64,000 nucleotides of DNA, taken from the NCBI RefSeq assembly GCF_001640025.1, contig NC_031674.1:3596001-3660000 (forward strand), given 5' to 3'. Of this stretch, positions 60,193 through 64,000 are shown piece after piece. Under the pieces are notes generated by a model. The model was not told where the DNA came from, ran no database searches, and saw nothing but the letters and a program-made list of their open reading frames with translations. Numbering within the stretch: position 1 is the stretch's first letter; each line of letters opens with the position of its first letter. The translations under genes and the position numbers were made by a program. This DNA comes from Sugiyamaella lignohabitans. Its lineage: Eukaryota; Ascomycota; Dipodascomycetes; Dipodascales; Trichomonascaceae.

Positions 60193-61653
60193 TTAATTAC
60201 CATTGGTCTTCCAATTTCCGCTACTTCGCCCCCCTCCTTTGGAATGTCTGAAGAATTTCATTCCCATCCACGACACAATACACCACACCCATGCGACAAC
60301 TCCAAGCAGAACTACGATTGAGGGATAATAATTTGGGATGGGTAATCCCGTGAGGCTCTCATAATCTGCATAAGAAATGGCAGGGTCAGAACCAGTTAGT
60401 AGTTTGCCTTCGTTCCAATCTAGAATTCCAACTACAGATAAAATCCCAACAATAAATATTAGACTCGAACTAACTAGTATGGTCCAGCCCCAGACCTCCA
60501 AGTATGTTGAATACGACTCTGATCCTTCATACCCATGACCGAAACCGTAATTCTCGTCAATCGGATTTGCTGGATCCTGATATCCAGTTTTTCGAGCGAA
60601 CATCAAGGGGCTCTTTCGACGATGTGAAATAGGATCTGTCGCCGTAGGTGGTGGTATCGCTAGTGGTTTAAGCAATACAGACGACATGGTTCCATTTATT
60701 GAACCTAAATGGGCACCATAGTCTATGCCTGAATCCTTAGTCAATCTTCCAGAGCTGCTGAACCCTGATATATGGAAATTTCTTGGATTATAGATAATAG
60801 CTTCGGATTCTGGGTTAATTGTACTCTTGCAAACCGACAGCACAGAATGAGCCATTTCTATTGCAACTGGACTATTGACGAGATGAATGAGCACATGATC
60901 CGTAAGTGCCATAAGTTCTCTTTGCATTCTAGCATCTTTAAGAGCGTCTATTTGCGGACTACTCTTCTTTGGAGATATTCCGTTTGAATTGAAATCTTCT
61001 AGTCGTATACTAATGACGAGGGATTCCAGCTCTGGTTGGGATCGCAAAATCGTAACCCAATCCAGGAAAACGGTCGTATCTGTCATATTCATAGTGAACT
61101 CTATTCCCTGATAATTACTCATGAGGTAATTTTTAAATATTTCATCCGAAGCTAAAGTCCCTAGTACGGATATGTCGACCCCTTCACCCTCTATGCAGAG
61201 AAACTTCAAATCACAGTCTTCTGGATTCCTTCTATCGCCGGAAATCCCATTTCTATTTTTAACAGGTGGAAGATCTGCTTTATACTGGCTCTGGTCTGCG
61301 GCAATGTCAAGTACTTTGAACTTCTTCAGAAGCTAGGGATTGTTAGTATATTCGAGCTCGTAAATGACTTGTTATCTTACCTTTTCGAAAGTCACATGCT
61401 CAGCGAATAATATCCATAAATTTTGCTTCCTATTCTCTTGCCCGTCTATATTATTTCTATGGCTGTCCCCGTCTATATTGGCATTTGATATAGAAGATAA
61501 CAGGTTCTTCCCATTGGCTTGATCACTGCATCGCTGATCAATACTCGTCGTTTTGGAGTCAGCACTTCCATTAGATAATTCTCTACTATTATACTTTTTG
61601 GCTACCGAGTTCCCGCTTGACTTCCGTTTTCTGCTACCATTAGAAGATGTCAT
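60193..61653 (-). CDS. Unassigned protein with two C-terminal membrane segments (two exons)
   Basis: Exons on the minus strand 61653-61381 and 61332-60193 join in phase 0, giving 470 aa. The intron is only 48 nt, with donor GTAAGA, branch ACTAAC and acceptor TAG. The junction gives HVTFEKLLKKFKVLDIAADQ. The start is MTSSNGSRKRKSSGN with an 80-residue polar Ser/Asn-rich region. The middle part looks like a folded cytosolic domain (WVTILRSQPELESLVISIRL). Two hydrophobic helices (about 375-397 and 425-445) end with WMGMKFFRHSKGGG. The two-helix end loosely recalls PIG-P-type GPI-anchor proteins, but I cannot establish homology. Gene structure is solid; function unknown. Confidence 0.75.
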
Positions 61654-61894
61654 AAGGATTCAAGGATAGAACAGGTAAACGGTTTCGGGATTTAATTCTG
61701 TGATCTATGACGATGACGTATTCAAAAAAGGCATGTTATGTAGGAAACGCACGAAGTAAATGGACCGAAATCATTTTTGTCTAGAAAATGAGAAGACATC
61801 TGACTTGAATCAGGAGTCTATTCGTAGACTGTTTTGAGTGTTGTTGTTTGTCTAGTACTTATTCTAATTATCATTATTGAGTTGCAGATTTATC

Positions 61895-62842
61895 ATGGTG
61901 CTGATTAGCACTTTGTCGGTGGCCGGCTCTACTAAGTTAGGTTCTCAGATCATAATTCATAGTGTATTTAGGAGATCTCTCTATATCTCAACAAATTGTT
62001 TTAGGCATCGGGCAGAGAGAGTCCGCATTCATGACTTCGATCATCCTCACCATCATCATGCCCGCCAGTCTAAACATGACCCCAATAAAGGCAAAGTAAC
62101 AGGTGGACGTGATAATGCCAGTAAGAAACCGCCACTTTCATTGCGTATATTTCTAGCATCTGCTTTTGCTGTAGTCGGCTATGCTATAGGGAAGCAAGTT
62201 GCTCTTACATCAGTGTCCCCTACGGAGCAGGAACTGGAAGTGCGGAGCAAGTTTGTAATGGATACTCCAGAATACAAATTTCTTCACTCTCACCCAATGG
62301 TTCAACAGCTTAGAAACGACCCTAGATATGTAGAGTCCCATTATTTTGATGCTATTCCTGCGTACCATCAAGATGTGATGGTAACATCTGGAAAGCTTTC
62401 GGGAAGGGGGTTGATAACGGTGGAACCACTGGTCTTTACTTCTAAAGCATCTAGTAGTGCTGAGGATGGTCAAGAGATGTACGTCTTCTATCACGTCGGT
62501 GACCGTATAATGCACCATCAGCGAGATTCTGTTCATACAGGGTTGTTGGCAACCCTAATGGATGAAGGACTTTCTCGCTGCGCGTTTAGTCGTCTGCCTA
62601 GCAAATATGGGGTTACAGCGAGCCTTGAGCTCGACTACAAGGCTCCCTTGCCGGCGAACTCTTATATTGTTTTACGAGCTAAGAATACCGATGCTAAACA
62701 ACGAAAGTCCTGGGCTCAGGGGTCTCTGGAAGTCCTCGATTCAAGTTGCACATTGGAAAAGCATGGTGAAGTCATTGTAGAGGGAAGCGTTCTGATGATT
62801 GAACCCAAATGGGCGAAGTACATAGTATGGCTGTTTAATTGA
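61895..62842 (+). CDS. Mitochondrial hot-dog thioesterase-like protein (FMP10-like)
   Basis: 315 aa from the ATG at 61895; six more upstream codons are open only from a TTG. An N-terminal basic presequence-like region is followed by one membrane segment (about residues 85-105), then a C-terminal hot-dog thioesterase fold: RDSVHTGLLATLMDEGLSRC (the active-site helix, with the usual Gly/Asp/Glu), SLELDYKAPLPANSYIVLRA and GSLEVLDSSC. Yeast Fmp10 and related fungal mitochondrial thioesterase-superfamily proteins share this order. Probable acyl-CoA thioesterase at the inner membrane; substrate unknown. A HisPro stretch (DHPHHHHARQ) lies near residue 50. Confidence 0.85.
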   Translation: MVLISTLSVAGSTKLGSQIIIHSVFRRSLYISTNCFRHRAERVRIHDFDHPHHHHARQSKHDPNKGKVTGGRDNASKKPPLSLRIFLASAFAVVGYAIGKQVALTSVSPTEQELEVRSKFVMDTPEYKFLHSHPMVQQLRNDPRYVESHYFDAIPAYHQDVMVTSGKLSGRGLITVEPLVFTSKASSSAEDGQEMYVFYHVGDRIMHHQRDSVHTGLLATLMDEGLSRCAFSRLPSKYGVTASLELDYKAPLPANSYIVLRAKNTDAKQRKSWAQGSLEVLDSSCTLEKHGEVIVEGSVLMIEPKWAKYIVWLFN

Positions 62843-62906
62843 TAATATTTCATCCTCTGGTAAATGTACATTATTATAATGGCTAAGTAATGAATGAATG
62901 ATAAAT

Positions 62907-63045
62907 GAATAAATCTTGTTTAAAGTCCTCTACTATACATAATTAATACAATTCAAATAATTTCAAATCCCATCATTTACACATTACCAGGAGGACTGCT
63001 CGCATTTTTACCTGAGTACAGGCTGTTTACTTTGGCTATTTTGAG
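62907..63045 (-). repeat. Dispersed 138-bp repeat, copy B
   Basis: Inverted copy of 55037-55174. Relative to the next tRNA it has the same orientation as copy A: it ends about 320 bp upstream of the first tRNA-Asp. By eye it differs from copy A at roughly ten positions. Outside 62907-63045 the flanks of the two copies are unrelated, which fixes the ends. Confidence 0.8.
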
Positions 63046-63363
63046 TTCGATATATTTGACGCCACTGGATTCCCCATTAAAATATCAAAATGACTTAAAA
63101 GGCTCACTAAGGCGCTGATATAGCTCGCGTTTCAAAACTGACCATTTTATTTGTTAGTCCAACCTGTAAGGCTGAAGAGCAAGGTGAATGGTTCCATATA
63201 ACTTTTAAGCAGATTTGCAGCTCAATTCAATGAGCTGAGCGAAATTAGAAAAAAATACCGTATTTATCGACTACTTGACTTCGTTACTATATTACGATTA
63301 AAACTCCAAATAATGGAGACAAAACATAAGTTGGACTAAGTAGCATAGTGGGTTCAACGTATA
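63046..63363. other. Region upstream of tRNA-Asp genes
   Basis: About 320 bp, AT-rich, no gene seen. Confidence 0.5.
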
Positions 63364-63435
63364 TCCGCAATAGTTTAATGGCTAGAATCTCCGCCTGTCA
63401 CGCGGGAGATCTGGGTTCGATTCCCAGTTGCGGAG
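63364..63435 (+). tRNA. tRNA-Asp (GTC), copy 1
   Basis: 72 nt, TCCGCAATAGTTTAATGG to GTTGCGGAG. Anticodon arm CCGCC-TGTCACG-CGGGA region gives GTC. T arm CTGGG-TTCGATT-CCCAG. T-run terminator follows. No intron. Confidence 0.96.
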
Positions 63436-63627
63436 CACTCTTTTTTTTGTCTATCGTCTGTCTGATAGACATAAATTTAATGCTTACAATGGGTATTCAC
63501 AACCAGTATTGGAATAAAACAATGATTGTTTTTTCTCTTGGAAGAAAATACTCTTGCACAATCCTTTTGTCCATGAATCATGAGTTTTATAAGGGTCAGT
63601 CATGTTCATATATCTCGTCAATTCGCA

Positions 63628-63699
63628 TCCGCAATAGTTTAATGGCTAGAATCTCCGCCTGTCACGCGGGAGATCTGGGTTCGATTCCCAGTTGCGGAG
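63628..63699 (+). tRNA. tRNA-Asp (GTC), copy 2
   Basis: Identical over all 72 nt to copy 1, 264 bp downstream, same strand, with its own T-run terminator. The intervening 192 bp are unlike the flanks of copy 1, so only the tRNA (and a few adjacent bases) is duplicated or kept homogeneous. Confidence 0.96.
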
Positions 63700-64000
63700 C
63701 ATCCCTCTTTTTTTGTCCCAAATATCATATTTTTCAGAAGCATCGAACTAGTTAAGAAATCTAGAACGATTATGAATCTCTGTCTTTGAATGACTTCTAT
63801 TACAATCTCAGAATGGTAGTTAGAAGGAAGTATATTCAAGTACATACAAGACAAGTCACTAGAGTCAAGTCCTTTTATTATTTTGCTTAGTAACTTGGAT
63901 ACTTTTGTAGTATACGGTTATCAAGAACCAGCTTTAGTGAAACTTTCAGCTTTATTCCGAGAGTTCCGACAGATCATCGCTTGACCGATGTATCACATGT
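63700..64000. other. Right edge, no gene seen
   Basis: A minus-strand stretch of about 28 codons ending at 63886 is open but directly preceded by a stop with no acceptor nearby. I see no supported gene in the last 300 bp. Confidence 0.5.

Noticed and set aside
63803..63886. C-terminal end of a gene on the minus strand at the right edge
   Set aside because: The open stretch is short, preceded at once by a stop codon and without a splice acceptor.

Overview
The window is nuclear DNA of an ascomycete budding yeast. Housekeeping genes are compact, single-copy and alternate strands. Introns are short, with GTAAGT-like donors and CTAAC branch sites close to the acceptor. I resolve 11 introns in 10 genes, 48 to 208 nt long. 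CTG falls at conserved leucine positions (for example in RPB5), so the code is standard and this is not a CUG-Ser yeast. MFAP1, an IES2-type INO80 subunit, PEX17 and intron-bearing RPB5, RNR1 and GIM4 genes suggest an early-diverging Saccharomycotina lineage (Dipodascales/Trichomonascaceae, Sugiyamaella-like). That placement is inference.

Layout. 0-20.5 kb: an NCS1 nucleobase/allantoin-type permease, a DUF1/WDR48 homologue, an unlisted 52-codon secreted-peptide gene with a Kex2 site, a gene-poor stretch of about 2.8 kb, then RPB5, a MARVEL-like four-TM protein, RIB7, PRE7, ERD2, MFAP1, GIM4, WBP1 and a small coiled-coil gene. Fourteen copies of a GC-rich hairpin element of about 63 bp lie in this part, in introns and 3' flanks, and I see none in the remaining 43 kb. 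20.5-51.2 kb: a synaptojanin-type INP52/53 phosphatase, a tandem pair of short-chain dehydrogenases, GYP7, a three-exon gene with a BRCT-like start, RNR1 with an MCB promoter cluster, a tyrosine phosphatase, the micro-gene OST4, a FUSC/ArAE-type membrane protein, VID27, RRG9, PEX17 and IES2. 51.3-57.8 kb: an accessory island with tRNA-Ala, an LTR element encoding Gag fused directly to integrase, intron-containing tRNA-Lys, a dispersed 138-bp repeat, a bacterial-looking acyltransferase-3 gene and tRNA-Leu. 57.8-64 kb: a SMAP-like lysine-rich protein, glutaminyl cyclase, an unassigned two-TM protein, an FMP10-like thioesterase, the second (inverted) copy of the 138-bp repeat and two identical tRNA-Asp genes.

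Functional themes. WBP1 and OST4 are both oligosaccharyltransferase subunits, and ERD2 adds to the early secretory pathway. RPB5, MFAP1 and IES2 serve transcription, splicing and chromatin. PRE7, GIM4 and DUF1 serve protein turnover and folding. The strongest candidates for something undescribed are the Gag-integrase LTR element lacking protease, reverse transcriptase and RNase H, the GC-hairpin family including two introns that look alike from the 5' splice site onward, and the small secreted peptide.
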